Assembly: GCA_903919315.1 (NCBI GenBank)
Contig: CAIXHP010000037.1
Coordinates: forward strand, 1 to 34,406
DNA length: 34,406 nucleotides
Direction: 5' to 3'
DNA from: an uncultured Pseudomonadota bacterium
Lineage (GTDB): Bacteria > Pseudomonadota > Alphaproteobacteria > UBA9219
The notes beneath the pieces are model-generated. The model saw only the letters and a list, made by a program, of their open reading frames with translations, ran no database searches and was not told the DNA's origin. Of this stretch, positions 1 through 8,404 are shown in pieces. The position numbers and the translations under genes were made by a program. Position 1 is the stretch's first letter. Every line of letters starts with the position of its first letter.

Positions 1-136
1 GCTATTCCAAAGCAACCTACGCCGCCAAGTTCTCCTCCATCGCGGGCATCGTCAATCTCATCGCCGGTTTCTGAACCCAGCTCATCCGCCCAAGGCCCAC
101 CCGCGCCCAATTCCCTCCGACTTTCGCAACAGGTCT
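1..136 (+). mobile_element. Right end of a probable insertion sequence, with the last codons of its transposase
   Basis: An open frame enters from the left edge and stops at 72-74; the last 23 residues read YSKATYAAKFSS...IAGF. About 60 bases later, at 117-136, comes ccgactttcgcaacaggtct, which resembles the terminal inverted repeats of IS5-type elements read outward. The restriction-endonuclease-like gene on the other strand is cut off exactly there, its stop codon falling at 135-137. The transposase family is a guess because only the C-terminal tail is visible. The boundary is inferred from the broken gene. Confidence 0.45.
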
Positions 137-563
137 ATTGTGCGGGAGTTGGAACGCTTCCACATGTTGCTTTGACTTCTATTCCTGAAGTTTTGAATGG
201 GCTGAATGGACTTTTATCCCTCAACCGAGAAACCAGAGAATCCCAAAGCTTCTGCCCTTCTACATCCATCAGAAGTAGATCAGGATAACCATCCTGATGA
301 GGGTTTTTCCTGAATGCATTATTTGAAACCTTGATCATCGATGCGGCAAAAATTTCGCCAACAAATGCGCTTAGGTTCCTCATTCCAAGCAATGCTGGCA
401 CATCGACGTCATGATCGGACAATTTTTTGATGACCTCATGGGATTTCTCGACTGCCGCGAGCACATGCTCAACATCCAGACGGTGGTTTCTGGCGATTGA
501 CAAATCTGAACCAGAATTCAACAGATAGGAGGTGCCATCTGACAAGGATCTTTTGGTGGGCAT
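135..563 (-). pseudogene. Restriction endonuclease-like protein, C-terminally truncated at the IS end
   Basis: The visible 142 residues contain a PD-(D/E)XK-like core: YPDLLLMD around residues 93-100 and GIEVKATCG around 127-135, giving the acid and the E-x-K pair of many type II restriction enzymes. The spacing and the segment NPHQDGYPDLL recall the ScaI family (about 230 residues), but I cannot confirm that. The frame ends a few residues past the catalytic lysine at the probable insertion-sequence end, so it is probably an inactive remnant. A 14-bp palindrome covers its start codon. It lies downstream of the terminase on the same strand, where phage satellites often carry defence cargo. No cognate methyltransferase adjoins it here. 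Confidence 0.5.
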
Positions 564-576
564 TTTGTTAACAAAA
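563..576. promoter_or_regulatory. 14-bp perfect palindrome over the start of the endonuclease-like gene
   Basis: TTTTGTTAACAAAA is its own reverse complement and its left end overlaps the start codon (561-563). A dyad here could be an operator for autoregulation of a restriction gene, as C-protein boxes are, but no regulator gene is visible beside it, and AT-rich palindromes of this length can occur by chance. Confidence 0.25.
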
Positions 577-644
577 CCTGCGTGTGAGACAGGTCAAACC
601 TTATTCCAGCAGCTATCGCTTGTCTACAGCATGAGGAAGCATTT

Positions 645-2471
645 TCAACACCCCATCCACTTCGATTTAATGATGACTGGTGCCGGGCTTAACGGTTGAT
701 TCGATTTTTTCTGTTCGGCAGCAGCAAGAAATGCTCCCGCCTCCTCATTCAGCCGCAGCCCCATGCTGATAAGGCCGTGCAGGGCGGCGGTGGCGTAGAC
801 GAAGGTGTCGAGCGCCTCGTTGCGTTCGCCGTCGCGGCGCGGTTGCCATGAGCGGATGGGACGGCCACGCTCGAAGCGCGTGACCACGCGCTCCGCCGTC
901 AGCTGCCGAAAATATTCGGCGTCGCGCTCAACCGGAAAATGGATGCAGCCCGGCCCGGCTTCGGTCAGGCGCAGGCGAGCGAACAGCGCGTCCTTGACGG
1001 CATCGACGCCGATGACGAACAGCGGCACCTTGCCTTTGGTGCGGGTCGGGCGGCGCGGCCAGACAGGGATGCCAGCGCCACCACGCCCCTTGATGCCCCA
1101 GATACGCCGCGCAAGGCGGGTGCGGCAGAACTCGTAGGCCATTTTGGTGTGATGTCCGCCGGTGTCGATGCAGGCGGCGCGGATCGGCAGGTCGGGCATG
1201 TGGGCAGCATGCGGGTATGTCGTGCACAAAAAAGCGTCAAGGTCAGCCCAGATGCGCGGGCCGGAGGGATCGCCCCAGATCACGCGATAATCTACGCTCC
1301 ACGATTCCTCGTCCATGCCCCAACCGATAACCTGAACCTCGATGCGGTCGCCCTGCACATCGACACCGGCGGTGAGCAAGGCAATGCCTTTGGGCAAAAG
1401 CCCGCCCCAGTTCTCGCGCCGCGCCATTAGCGGATCGGCCTCGACGACTTCGCCCGCCATGTCCTCCCAGCTTTCGGCAAGCTTGGTGTTTGTCCAGACC
1501 TGCAGACGCGGTGGATCGCGCATGACCTGCCCATGCTCAAGGGCGATCTCCGCCCATGTCTCCCACGGGCTGTACAGCGCCGAGAGGTGGAATCCCGCCG
1601 TGCGCCCATCGCCGGATGCCGTCGCCCGCCATGCGCCGCGCTCCAGCAGTTTCGGCTTGTCATGCTCCTGATGCACGCTGCCACAGGCCTCACAAACCAG
1701 ATAAGCCTCGTGCCGCATCTTGTCCGGCCAGTGAATCCGCGCCCATGTGATGGGAGCCATGTCGCCGCAATGCAGGCACGGTACAAAGTATTTGCGCTGG
1801 TCGGATTCCAGATACGCCGCCTCGATGCGGCTGTGGTTTTTCAGGGTCGGCGTCGAGACCATGTAAATCTTGCGCCGTCCCCGGAAGGTCGCGGTACGCT
1901 GCACGGCCAGGGCCACGGGATCGCCTTCGCCACCAGCGTCCGCCGGATAACCATCCACCTCGTCCAGAAACAGATACCGTACCGGCGTCGAGCGCAGGCC
2001 GATGGCGCTGTTGGCTCCGGTCATCACCAGTTGCCCGCCGGGGAAGGATTTGCGGAACAGGCTGTTGCCTGCGTCTCTGGATCGCGGCGGCGACACCAGA
2101 TCACGCAGAACCGGCATGGTCTCGATCATCGGATCGATGCGCACCGCCGTGTTCCGGCGCACCATATCGAGCGACGGCTGCACCATCATAGCAATGCCGG
2201 GAGCGTTCTGGATGATGTAGCCAATCCATCCAAGGCCAGCTTCCGTCCCGCCGACCTGTGCTCCCTTCATCAGCACGACCCGCTCATACGGGCTGGAACT
2301 CGACAACGCATCCATCACCTCGCGCAAATACGGCGTCCGGCTGGTGCGCCAGCGGCCCGGTTCTGCCGACGCAGGCGGCAAGATGCGGTGCCGGTCGGCC
2401 CATGCCGAGACCATGATCTGCGGTTCCGGGCGCATGCCGCGCCGCCATGCGGAATCAATCGTGGCCAACAT
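645..2471 (-). CDS. Phage terminase large subunit, GpA family
   Basis: This 608-residue protein is the DNA-packaging motor that cuts concatemeric phage DNA and drives it into the prohead. An ATPase half carries a Walker A-like GAQVGGTE at 70-77 and a Walker B YLFLDEVDG at 166-174. A zinc-binding pair of CxxC motifs follows (C232/C235 and C260/C263). The nuclease half has acidic residues in GVD (370), CIDTGG (436) and the typical late segment ALDTFVYATAALHGL. Length and motif order fit the GpA family (lambda GpA type). It overlaps the end of the small-subunit gene by 17 bases, implying translational coupling. Nothing suggests inactivation, so the element may supply its own packaging specificity. 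Confidence 0.93.
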   Translation of the reverse strand: MLATIDSAWRRGMRPEPQIMVSAWADRHRILPPASAEPGRWRTSRTPYLREVMDALSSSSPYERVVLMKGAQVGGTEAGLGWIGYIIQNAPGIAMMVQPSLDMVRRNTAVRIDPMIETMPVLRDLVSPPRSRDAGNSLFRKSFPGGQLVMTGANSAIGLRSTPVRYLFLDEVDGYPADAGGEGDPVALAVQRTATFRGRRKIYMVSTPTLKNHSRIEAAYLESDQRKYFVPCLHCGDMAPITWARIHWPDKMRHEAYLVCEACGSVHQEHDKPKLLERGAWRATASGDGRTAGFHLSALYSPWETWAEIALEHGQVMRDPPRLQVWTNTKLAESWEDMAGEVVEADPLMARRENWGGLLPKGIALLTAGVDVQGDRIEVQVIGWGMDEESWSVDYRVIWGDPSGPRIWADLDAFLCTTYPHAAHMPDLPIRAACIDTGGHHTKMAYEFCRTRLARRIWGIKGRGGAGIPVWPRRPTRTKGKVPLFVIGVDAVKDALFARLRLTEAGPGCIHFPVERDAEYFRQLTAERVVTRFERGRPIRSWQPRRDGERNEALDTFVYATAALHGLISMGLRLNEEAGAFLAAAEQKKSNQPLSPAPVIIKSKWMGC

Positions 2472-2973
2472 CGCGCAGACTTTCCAGAGGGGTTTCGGCC
2501 AGATGCTCCAGATGTTCGCGCATCAGCCGGTCGAGAACCGCGAAGGCGCGGTTGGGATCGGCCCCCAGTTCGCCCGCGATTACCGGTGCCGATCGCTGCA
2601 CCCACGCGATATGGGCATCCCGTTCGGCCCGCGCGCGGGCAAACACCGTGCTGGTCGCCTCATCGGCGTCGATCAGTCTGCCGCGCTCCTGTTCCAGCGC
2701 CAGCTTGGCCCGTTGCACCTGCACGATCAGATGCAACCGCCGCGCCTCGGCCAGCGATGGCGAGCCGGACTCGGTTCGCATAACGCCACCCTTGTTCCGT
2801 TTGGTGGGATCGAGATTGGCCTCCATCCATGCCAGTCCCGCCTCGACATCAACCCGCCCGTCCTCCCGCACCGGCAGCCCGTCCGCGACCAGTTGCGAGA
2901 TACGGGCCTTGGTCAACCCCACCCGCGCGGCGAAATCGGTCTTGCTTTCGGCCCCAGCGTTAAGTTTAGGCAT
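2455..2973 (-). CDS. Phage terminase small subunit, Nu1-like
   Basis: A 172-residue protein beginning MPKLNAGAESKTDFAARVG, with a helix-turn-helix around residues 10-40 (ARVGLTKARISQLVADGLPV). Nu1-type small terminases use such a domain to bind the packaging (cos/pac) site. The rest is strongly helical and charged, with a long segment around 75-120 suited to oligomerisation. It directly precedes the large subunit with a 17-base overlap, the usual terS-terL order. The start is an ATG with a GGGG-rich stretch 7 bases upstream. The assignment rests on position plus the N-terminal HTH. Confidence 0.8.
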   Translation of the reverse strand: MPKLNAGAESKTDFAARVGLTKARISQLVADGLPVREDGRVDVEAGLAWMEANLDPTKRNKGGVMRTESGSPSLAEARRLHLIVQVQRAKLALEQERGRLIDADEATSTVFARARAERDAHIAWVQRSAPVIAGELGADPNRAFAVLDRLMREHLEHLAETPLESLRDVGHD

Positions 2974-3115
2974 GTTTCAGCCCCGATGCTGGAAATGCGC
3001 CGCGCTTTGCGCGCCCGCATGCGTTTTGCCGGACAGGACCCGCGCCGTTTTGGTGTAAGGGCGTGACAGGCCGTCCCATCCGTTGCAACAGGACGACAAT
3101 CGTGCGGCTGGCGGG

Positions 3116-3340
3116 TGACGCACTGGTGACGCATGAATGACGCAAAAACCCGTGCAAGCCTTTGATAGTGTTGAGATGACGCACCGGGCATCCAACCCTT
3201 TTGTATAGGGGGTAAATGTATGTCTCTTTTTCTCCACGCTTTTCCGCGTATACGCGATGGTTGACAGGTCGGTGCGTCATCTCAACACTATCAACAGGTT
3301 GCACCAGAAAATGCGTCACCATTGCGTCACCCATGCGTCA
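3116..3340. other. Candidate replication origin: mirror-symmetric array of eight TGACGCA iterons with a 25-bp inverted repeat
   Basis: Four copies of TGACGCA lie on the left at 3116, 3127, 3138 and 3177. Four reverse-complement copies (TGCGTCA) lie on the right at 3273, 3312, 3323 and 3334. The outer three on each side are spaced exactly 11 bp, one helical turn. The inner copy on each side sits in a perfect 25-bp inverted repeat (3162-3186 and 3270-3294). Between the arms is an AT-richer stretch and a 12-bp palindrome CGCGTATACGCG at 3245-3256. The array abuts the P4-type primase-helicase gene and its right arm overlaps that gene's last codons. In phage P4 the alpha protein binds regularly spaced iterons at its own origin, so this is probably the element's ori. 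The 342-base gap between genes (2974-3315) holds nothing else evident. Confidence 0.65.
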
Positions 3341-5895
3341 CCGCCGCTTTCGTAATCCTGCGCAGCCGAAAGCGACGATGCGGATTTGAGGGTAAGGCCG
3401 AGAAACACGCGTCCATATTTTGTGCGTTTGTGCTCGATCCCTGCCGCGTTGGCCTGCACGCGCTGGACGAAGCCGTTGATCGCAGGCAGCTTGTCATTCT
3501 TGAAGCCCTCCGCGACGGCCCAGTTGTGGAATCGTTCGTACGCCGCGCGAGTGGTGATGGACGGCCCGCCGTTATGCACTGGCGTCGTTTCCACGCATTC
3601 AGCCACCCATGCCAGCACGGGATCGGCTCCCAGCACCCAGTCAGCCAGCGCTTGCCGACTGGACGCGGGGATTGTGAAATCCCGTTGCCGCATCAGACGA
3701 GCCGCTCCCTCGACAACCCATGCCAGCAGCAGGTCAGCTTCCTCGGCTGCAATGCGCCGACCAATGCCTTCGATCCTTTCATTGACCGGAATCACGCGGT
3801 TGAAGGTCAGCACCAGCAAGCGCCGCTGCACCCCGCGATCCATGCCGCCCTGAAACGGCGGCAGCGTGTTCGTGGCGAAGATGTTCTGCGCGACGGGCCG
3901 GAACTCGACGCGGCTTTTATACACATCGCGGCCCTCCACGGGTTCGCCGGTGACAATGGCCTTGAACACATCGGAGGTGATCGCCGCCGAGGAAGAAAGT
4001 TCGTCGCTGGCGTTGAGCAGCTTTCCGGCGAGACCCACGATATGCCGCGCGGCGCTCAGCGAACAAATGGCGGTGGCGGGCAACAGGCCACGTCCGAGGT
4101 CGAGAAGCTGGCTTTTGCCGTTCTCGGCGCATTCGCCCTTGAACACCGCCGCCTTGGGTTGGCGGAGCTTCGTCGCATGGCCCAGCGCCGCAGCGCCGAA
4201 CAATTCGGCCAGCAGTTTTTGTTTGTCCTCCCTGTCGCTGTCGTTTTTAAAGGTTCCGTCGAGCAGTCTGTAAAGCAGCGTATCCGGCGCTGGCGTGGCG
4301 CAAGCGTCTTTCGACCAGCGGCCTGGCAAGGTATGGCGGCAACGGTGATCGCGGCTGTGGGGTTGCAGTACGGGCATGCCGGACGAATATTCGATAAATC
4401 CTGACGCGCAGTTGATGCCGCCGGGCGCATCCGCGAAAAAGTTTGGCTGCTCGGTCAGAACGGCCAGTTCGTTCAGAGCGGACTCAATGCGCCCCTTGCT
4501 CAGCTTGACGCAGGTTAGATCGCCGCCCGGCGTGGAATAAGGCGCGCCGTCATAAGGGTGCACGACTAGGTGCATCTGGTGATCCGGTATCGCCTCCCAA
4601 TGGGTTTTTCCGTAGCGCCAGAATTGCCCTTCGGCATGGACGATGGGGCCGTATTGTTCGAGCAAATCCTCCCGAACGCGTCTGGCGATCTCGACATCCG
4701 AACCGATGAGAACGCTGCGCGGATTGTAGGCGGTTGCTTCCGCCTGCTGCGTGGCAGCGTTTGCGATCAGGGCACGAATGGCGTCCTCGCCGCTTTCCCG
4801 CAGCACATCGTTGAAATCCTTGCCTTCCGGCGGCGACGCAAGCGCCACCTCGTGGCCCCCCGCCTTCAGCCGCGCCACGGCGCGGGCAATCTGGTTGTCG
4901 GCCTTGCTGCCGGGAGCGTCGCCGTCACGCGCGACGATGACAGGGGCTTTTTCCGGCACCGGAGCCTTGGCGATATTGCTAATGCCGAGGCAGGCCCATG
5001 TCTCCTGTCCCGTCGCCTGCCAGACGGACAGCGCCGTTTCCACGCCTTCGGCCAGAATAAGCGGCGGCGCTCCCGGCATCCGCACAGCGGCTTTCAACGC
5101 CCATCCCTCGACCGCCTTGTTGGTGCGCTTGACGATCTCGACGGCAGCCTTTTTGCCGTCCTCGGTGATATAGATTTGCTGCACAGCAAGGACTGCGCCT
5201 TTGTCATCCGTTGCCACCACGATCAGAGCGCCGTATTTGCCGAAGGCGCGGGGGCGAAAGCCAAGGCAGGAAGGCAGAGTCCCCGTAATGCCGCGATTGC
5301 GCAAGTAGCGCTCAGCGGGCGTGCCGTTGACGACGCTGCATCCGGCAATGATGCTGGCGGCTTTCGCGGCCCGTTCCTCAGGCGTCGGCTCACGGGAAGG
5401 CGTCTTGCCGTTCGGATCGGGAACTGGCGGCGGGTCAACAACAGACTCAACGTCAACATCCGCCACTGGACGCGGGATATCCACCTGAGCAGGAGATGGA
5501 GGCGATGGAGGCGAAAACGCAACCGGCGCAGCGGGCGGTGTTTCCGCAACCTGCGCGTCAGCATGTCCGGTTACAGGACGGAACTCGGGCAACCCCAGCC
5601 ACTGCCGTGCCCAGTCCAGAGCCTCGCCGTTCCGCAATCCACGCTCGCGGGTGACAAGCTCCAGCGCCCCGCCGCCCTTGCCATGTTCGTGGTCATACCA
5701 CGTTCCGGCCTTTTCGCCGTCGATCTCGATGGCGAGGCTTCCTTTCTTGCCATAGCGCCACTGCGCCTTGCTCGACAGCGCGTCGTTCGGTCGCCCCAGC
5801 AAATGCACCGCGAGTTCGTCCATGCGCTCCGCAAGCCGCTGGACGATCTCATGCGCGGAAATGTCCGAAGCACTGATGGTATGGGGAGTGGTCAC
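3316..5895 (-). CDS. P4-type primase-helicase with Toprim and D5/DUF5906-like ATPase
   Basis: An 859-residue replication protein of the P4-alpha kind, expected to bind the origin, prime DNA synthesis and unwind DNA. The N-terminal 110 residues resemble a degenerate primase entry domain (GTWYDHEHGKGGGALEL at 64-80). A proline-rich linker follows (about 115-170), then a Toprim domain with LAEGVETALS at 281-290 and ARDGD at 322-326. The C-terminal superfamily 3-like ATPase has a Walker A-like GECAENGKSQ at 587-596, an acidic LLNASDEL at 626-633 and the motif IFATNTLPPF near 672-681. The start is GTG (5893-5895) with GGGAGG upstream, overlapping the preceding gene's stop as GTGA. Its last codons run into the iteron array. 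Confidence 0.88.
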   Translation of the reverse strand: MTTPHTISASDISAHEIVQRLAERMDELAVHLLGRPNDALSSKAQWRYGKKGSLAIEIDGEKAGTWYDHEHGKGGGALELVTRERGLRNGEALDWARQWLGLPEFRPVTGHADAQVAETPPAAPVAFSPPSPPSPAQVDIPRPVADVDVESVVDPPPVPDPNGKTPSREPTPEERAAKAASIIAGCSVVNGTPAERYLRNRGITGTLPSCLGFRPRAFGKYGALIVVATDDKGAVLAVQQIYITEDGKKAAVEIVKRTNKAVEGWALKAAVRMPGAPPLILAEGVETALSVWQATGQETWACLGISNIAKAPVPEKAPVIVARDGDAPGSKADNQIARAVARLKAGGHEVALASPPEGKDFNDVLRESGEDAIRALIANAATQQAEATAYNPRSVLIGSDVEIARRVREDLLEQYGPIVHAEGQFWRYGKTHWEAIPDHQMHLVVHPYDGAPYSTPGGDLTCVKLSKGRIESALNELAVLTEQPNFFADAPGGINCASGFIEYSSGMPVLQPHSRDHRCRHTLPGRWSKDACATPAPDTLLYRLLDGTFKNDSDREDKQKLLAELFGAAALGHATKLRQPKAAVFKGECAENGKSQLLDLGRGLLPATAICSLSAARHIVGLAGKLLNASDELSSSAAITSDVFKAIVTGEPVEGRDVYKSRVEFRPVAQNIFATNTLPPFQGGMDRGVQRRLLVLTFNRVIPVNERIEGIGRRIAAEEADLLLAWVVEGAARLMRQRDFTIPASSRQALADWVLGADPVLAWVAECVETTPVHNGGPSITTRAAYERFHNWAVAEGFKNDKLPAINGFVQRVQANAAGIEHKRTKYGRVFLGLTLKSASSLSAAQDYESGGDAWVTQW

Positions 5896-6254
5896 GGATA
5901 AAGAACCTCCCGCCAGTCCGCAAATGCATCAAACTGGTACTTGTGCAGTTGCTTCCATGGCAAAGGCAGGAACCTTGTCCGACAGGAATAAGCACGTCCC
6001 CTGATCTGGCGCGGATCAAAATCATCCGGCACAGATGATTTCAGGTCATGCTCAAGCGCAGCCACAAGCCTTCGCAGACTGTGACCAGCTTCTTCGGCCC
6101 GGCGAACAATCAGTTCATTGGCGTCAGGATCGTCAACAAGCCTTGCGGTTTCGCCAAGGACATCCTTAAACAGATTTCCCAGCGCCATATGACAATCAAG
6201 GGCGATATTCGTGCCGCGAAACTTTTCGCTGCGGAATGCGCGATGATCTCTCAT
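5892..6254 (-). CDS. Small conserved phage/satellite protein of unknown function
   Basis: About 120 residues starting MRDHRAFRSEKFRG. I chose the ATG at 6252-6254 because AGGAGG lies 6-7 bases upstream and the codon forms an ATGA overlap with the stop of the preceding gene; an upstream in-frame ATG at 6279-6281 has no such site. The middle is helical and acidic (LVDDPDANELIVRRAEEAGHSL), with no recognised domain or cysteine motif. It lies between the AlpA-like gene and the primase with overlapping ends on both sides, so it belongs to the element's early operon. A role in replication or copy control is possible but unsupported. Confidence 0.75.
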   Translation of the reverse strand: MRDHRAFRSEKFRGTNIALDCHMALGNLFKDVLGETARLVDDPDANELIVRRAEEAGHSLRRLVAALEHDLKSSVPDDFDPRQIRGRAYSCRTRFLPLPWKQLHKYQFDAFADWREVLYP

Positions 6255-6499
6255 GACCGTGCCTCCTGCTGTTCGATCCAAGTGACAAGGCTGCTTTTGC
6301 GCGCGCAGAGCACCGATCCCATGCGGAATACAGGCAATCGGCAGGTTTTCGCTCCGGAGGCAAAGTAGTAGACCTTGCGTCGGTGCTCGGCGGAACCGAA
6401 GACAAACTCAGCAATTGCGTCCGCGCCGCGCAACAGGTCGTCGGCCAATTTTGGGCAAAGTTCGCCTGTCGCGGAAACGGCCCGCATTTCTTCTCGCAT
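6251..6499 (-). CDS. AlpA/excisionase-like winged-helix DNA-binding protein
   Basis: An 82-residue protein with the pattern GADAIAEFVFGSAEHRRKVYYF followed by LPVFRMGSVLCARKSSLVTWIEQQE. The second half matches the helix-turn-helix plus wing of phage excisionase/AlpA-like small regulators. Such proteins activate or bend DNA for excision, and AlpA proteins in P4-like satellites and PICIs also switch on early genes. AAGGAG sits about 8 bases before the ATG. It lies 14 bases after the upstream regulator gene and overlaps the next gene by 4 bases. The specific promoter it would control is unknown. Confidence 0.7.
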   Translation of the reverse strand: MREEMRAVSATGELCPKLADDLLRGADAIAEFVFGSAEHRRKVYYFASGAKTCRLPVFRMGSVLCARKSSLVTWIEQQEARS

Positions 6500-6513
6500 T
6501 TTTTGATCTCCTT

Positions 6514-7137
6514 CTATTTGGCCGCCAGCAGTTCGCTGACGAGGGCTATCCCCGTGAACTCAAGTTGCGTTGATCGTCGGAAGTGATCGGAAACGGATCT
6601 GGATGACCTCTTCGAGTAACTAAACTGAAAAGATTCCGCGTGTTCCAGAATAGACAGTGTTGGAGACAGGTTGATGTTGAAAAAGACAAGGGCTTCGTAC
6701 TCATAGCATGTGAACGAAATGCTGGAATTCCTGAAGCGTTCCCGAAAGTCGTCAGGATTTCTGGCGGCGATCTCGACCAGGGAATGCAGAAGCTGGTGAA
6801 GCGTATGTCTGCGATCAAAGATGACCGGAAGGATTCTTCTCAATGCGTTTTTTCGTTGCGCGGGCCGTTCCTCAAGTTCGTCAGAATCGCTGTAAAACAC
6901 ATCCATGCACATGATGCGCTTGATATGCCGTGGCGCATCCTGCGCGATATCATTCGAAAGTGCGCAGGCCAGAAGATTGGCGGCATCCAAGGGCGTCATC
7001 CGCGCTGCGCTGGTTCCGCGCCCTGATTGCGAGATATAGCCTCCTTCGCGGGCGAACCGGGCGTACCGCGCCATTGTCACCGGCTCTATGCCCGTCACCT
7101 CCGCGATCTTCTCGGTTAATTCCCGAATGTTTGCCAT
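6514..7137 (-). CDS. Phage-type regulator or conserved hypothetical with N-terminal HTH-like segment
   Basis: A 207-residue protein opening the minus-strand operon of the left element. Residues 1-45 (MANIRELTEKIAEVTGIEP... MARYARFAREGGYIS) look like a DNA-binding helix-turn-helix. The following segment (MTPLDAANLLACALS) is one I associate with conserved alphaproteobacterial prophage proteins near repressors. The C-terminal half has no recognisable domain. It is divergent from the integrase across 153 bases that should contain both promoters, so a repressor or early activator role is likely from position. The ribosome-binding site is weak (GGA 5 bases before ATG). It ends in TAG. Confidence 0.65.
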   Translation of the reverse strand: MANIRELTEKIAEVTGIEPVTMARYARFAREGGYISQSGRGTSAARMTPLDAANLLACALSNDIAQDAPRHIKRIMCMDVFYSDSDELEERPAQRKNALRRILPVIFDRRHTLHQLLHSLVEIAARNPDDFRERFRNSSISFTCYEYEALVFFNINLSPTLSILEHAESFQFSYSKRSSRSVSDHFRRSTQLEFTGIALVSELLAAK

Positions 7138-7290
7138 GTGTTCCGACCGTATTCCAAACTTTCCTAAATGCTATCACGACAATTAGCTACCGAACAAGCC
7201 CTAAATGAGGTAACGTCTCTTAGAAACTTGCACCCCGTTGCAATGCCTTGAAATGGCGCGGGGCAGAAGGCCACCGGAGCGTTACTGAAT
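7138..7290. promoter_or_regulatory. Divergent control region between regulator and integrase
   Basis: This 153-base gap separates the minus-strand regulator operon from the plus-strand integrase, so it should hold two divergent promoters. CCTAAATG occurs twice as a direct repeat at 7163-7170 and 7200-7207 (37 bp apart), a possible regulator site. I could not identify convincing -35/-10 boxes. Confidence 0.4.
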
Positions 7291-8400
7291 ATGGCCACCA
7301 TCCGCAAAAGAGTCCTGCCTTCGGGCCTGATTCGCTGGCAGGTGGACTTTGCCGATGGTATGGGGCAGCGCCGGTCACGCCTGTTCGAGCGGCGCAAGGA
7401 TGCGGATGCCTTTATCATCCGGGCGCGAGCGCAGGTGCAAAACGGCACCTACCTGCACGACAGCACCAGCCCGACCCTTGGCGAGATAGCCGAGGCATGG
7501 CTCGATCATTGCCGTATTCGCCGCGATGCCGGACGGCGCATGGAAAAGGCGACCTGCCGCGATTATGAAGACAAGGTGCGGCTGCACATCAAAGACGCGG
7601 TGTACGGCATTGCAAACATCAAACTTTCACAACTGAACCGCAAGACGATCAACGAGTTCCGCGACCGCCTGCTTGCATCCGGACGTTCGGAAGCCATGAC
7701 GAGGAAAATCCTCGGCGTCCTTCGACTCATCCTGAATCACGCGATGGACAACGGACAGCTTCACTCCAATGCGGCGCAGGGCGTGCGCGTGCTGCGCTCG
7801 ACCCGCATGGATCATAAAATATCCGCGCCGACCAAGGAAATGGTCAAAACGCTGCTGGACAATTCGACCGGTCGGCTTCGCGCTATGCTGGTCGTCAGCG
7901 CCCTGTGCGGTCTGCGGGCGTCCGAGACGCGAGGGTTGCGCTGGAGGGACATAGATTTTCCGTGCGGATTTATTCATGTGCGCCAGCGCGCTGATTTTTA
8001 CTGCGAATTGGGCGAACCAAAATCCGCCGCCGGACATCGCGCTGTTCCTGCAGGGCCGCTCGTTCTGAACACGCTACGCCGCTGGAAAGAAGAATGCCCG
8101 GCAAGCCAGTACGATCTGGTCTTTCCGGCCAAAAACGGCGAGGTTGCAGATCACAATCATTTTATGCGACGGAAATTTAAGCCGCTGTGCGCCGCGCATG
8201 GCATCACGATGCGCTGGCACGACCTGCGGCATTTTGCGGTTTCGCTATGGATCGAACAAGGCTTCAGCATCAAGGAGATCATGACCTTCGCCGGTCACGC
8301 ATCGGTGCAAATGACGATGGAGCGGTACGGCCATATGTTCCCAACGCCCTGCCATCAGCAGGCCATGGCGCAGGTGGAGCAGCGCCTGTTCGCGTCATGA
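7291..8400 (+). CDS. int: Tyrosine site-specific recombinase (integrase)
   Basis: A 369-residue phage-type integrase that recombines attP with the host attachment site. The N-terminal 50 residues form an arm-binding-like domain (MATIRKRVLPSGLIRWQVDF), residues about 60-165 the core-binding SAM-like domain, and 175-350 the catalytic domain. All catalytic residues are visible: R209 in LCGLRASE, K244 in EPKSAAGHR, H310 and R313 in WHDLRH, H336 in FAGHAS and nucleophile Y346 in MERYGHMF. It points toward the tRNA-fMet att copy at 9395-9439 about 1 kb away, the natural target of this enzyme. It is convergent with the next gene, with only 4 bases between stops. It appears complete. Confidence 0.95.
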   Translation: MATIRKRVLPSGLIRWQVDFADGMGQRRSRLFERRKDADAFIIRARAQVQNGTYLHDSTSPTLGEIAEAWLDHCRIRRDAGRRMEKATCRDYEDKVRLHIKDAVYGIANIKLSQLNRKTINEFRDRLLASGRSEAMTRKILGVLRLILNHAMDNGQLHSNAAQGVRVLRSTRMDHKISAPTKEMVKTLLDNSTGRLRAMLVVSALCGLRASETRGLRWRDIDFPCGFIHVRQRADFYCELGEPKSAAGHRAVPAGPLVLNTLRRWKEECPASQYDLVFPAKNGEVADHNHFMRRKFKPLCAAHGITMRWHDLRHFAVSLWIEQGFSIKEIMTFAGHASVQMTMERYGHMFPTPCHQQAMAQVEQRLFAS

Positions 8401-8404
8401 GCCT

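Noticed and set aside
1533-2783. A 416-codon plus-strand frame opposite the terminase
   Set aside because: It lies antisense to a well-supported GpA terminase and its translation is rich in Arg, Pro, Ala and His without domain-like patterning, as expected from the reverse of GC-rich coding sequence.
3116-3340. A CRISPR array for the repeated heptamers
   Set aside because: The repeats are only 7-9 bp, arranged in opposite orientations with 11-bp phasing and no spacers of uniform 30-40 bp; no cas genes are near.
4570-5901. A 443-codon plus-strand frame opposite the primase gene
   Set aside because: It is antisense to the Toprim and linker part of a convincing primase-helicase, with no ribosome-binding site and low-information Arg-rich composition.
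645-6499. The left element as a degraded prophage remnant
   Set aside because: Apart from the gene cut at the IS, every gene from terminase to integrase is intact with tight spacing, so the part in view looks functional.
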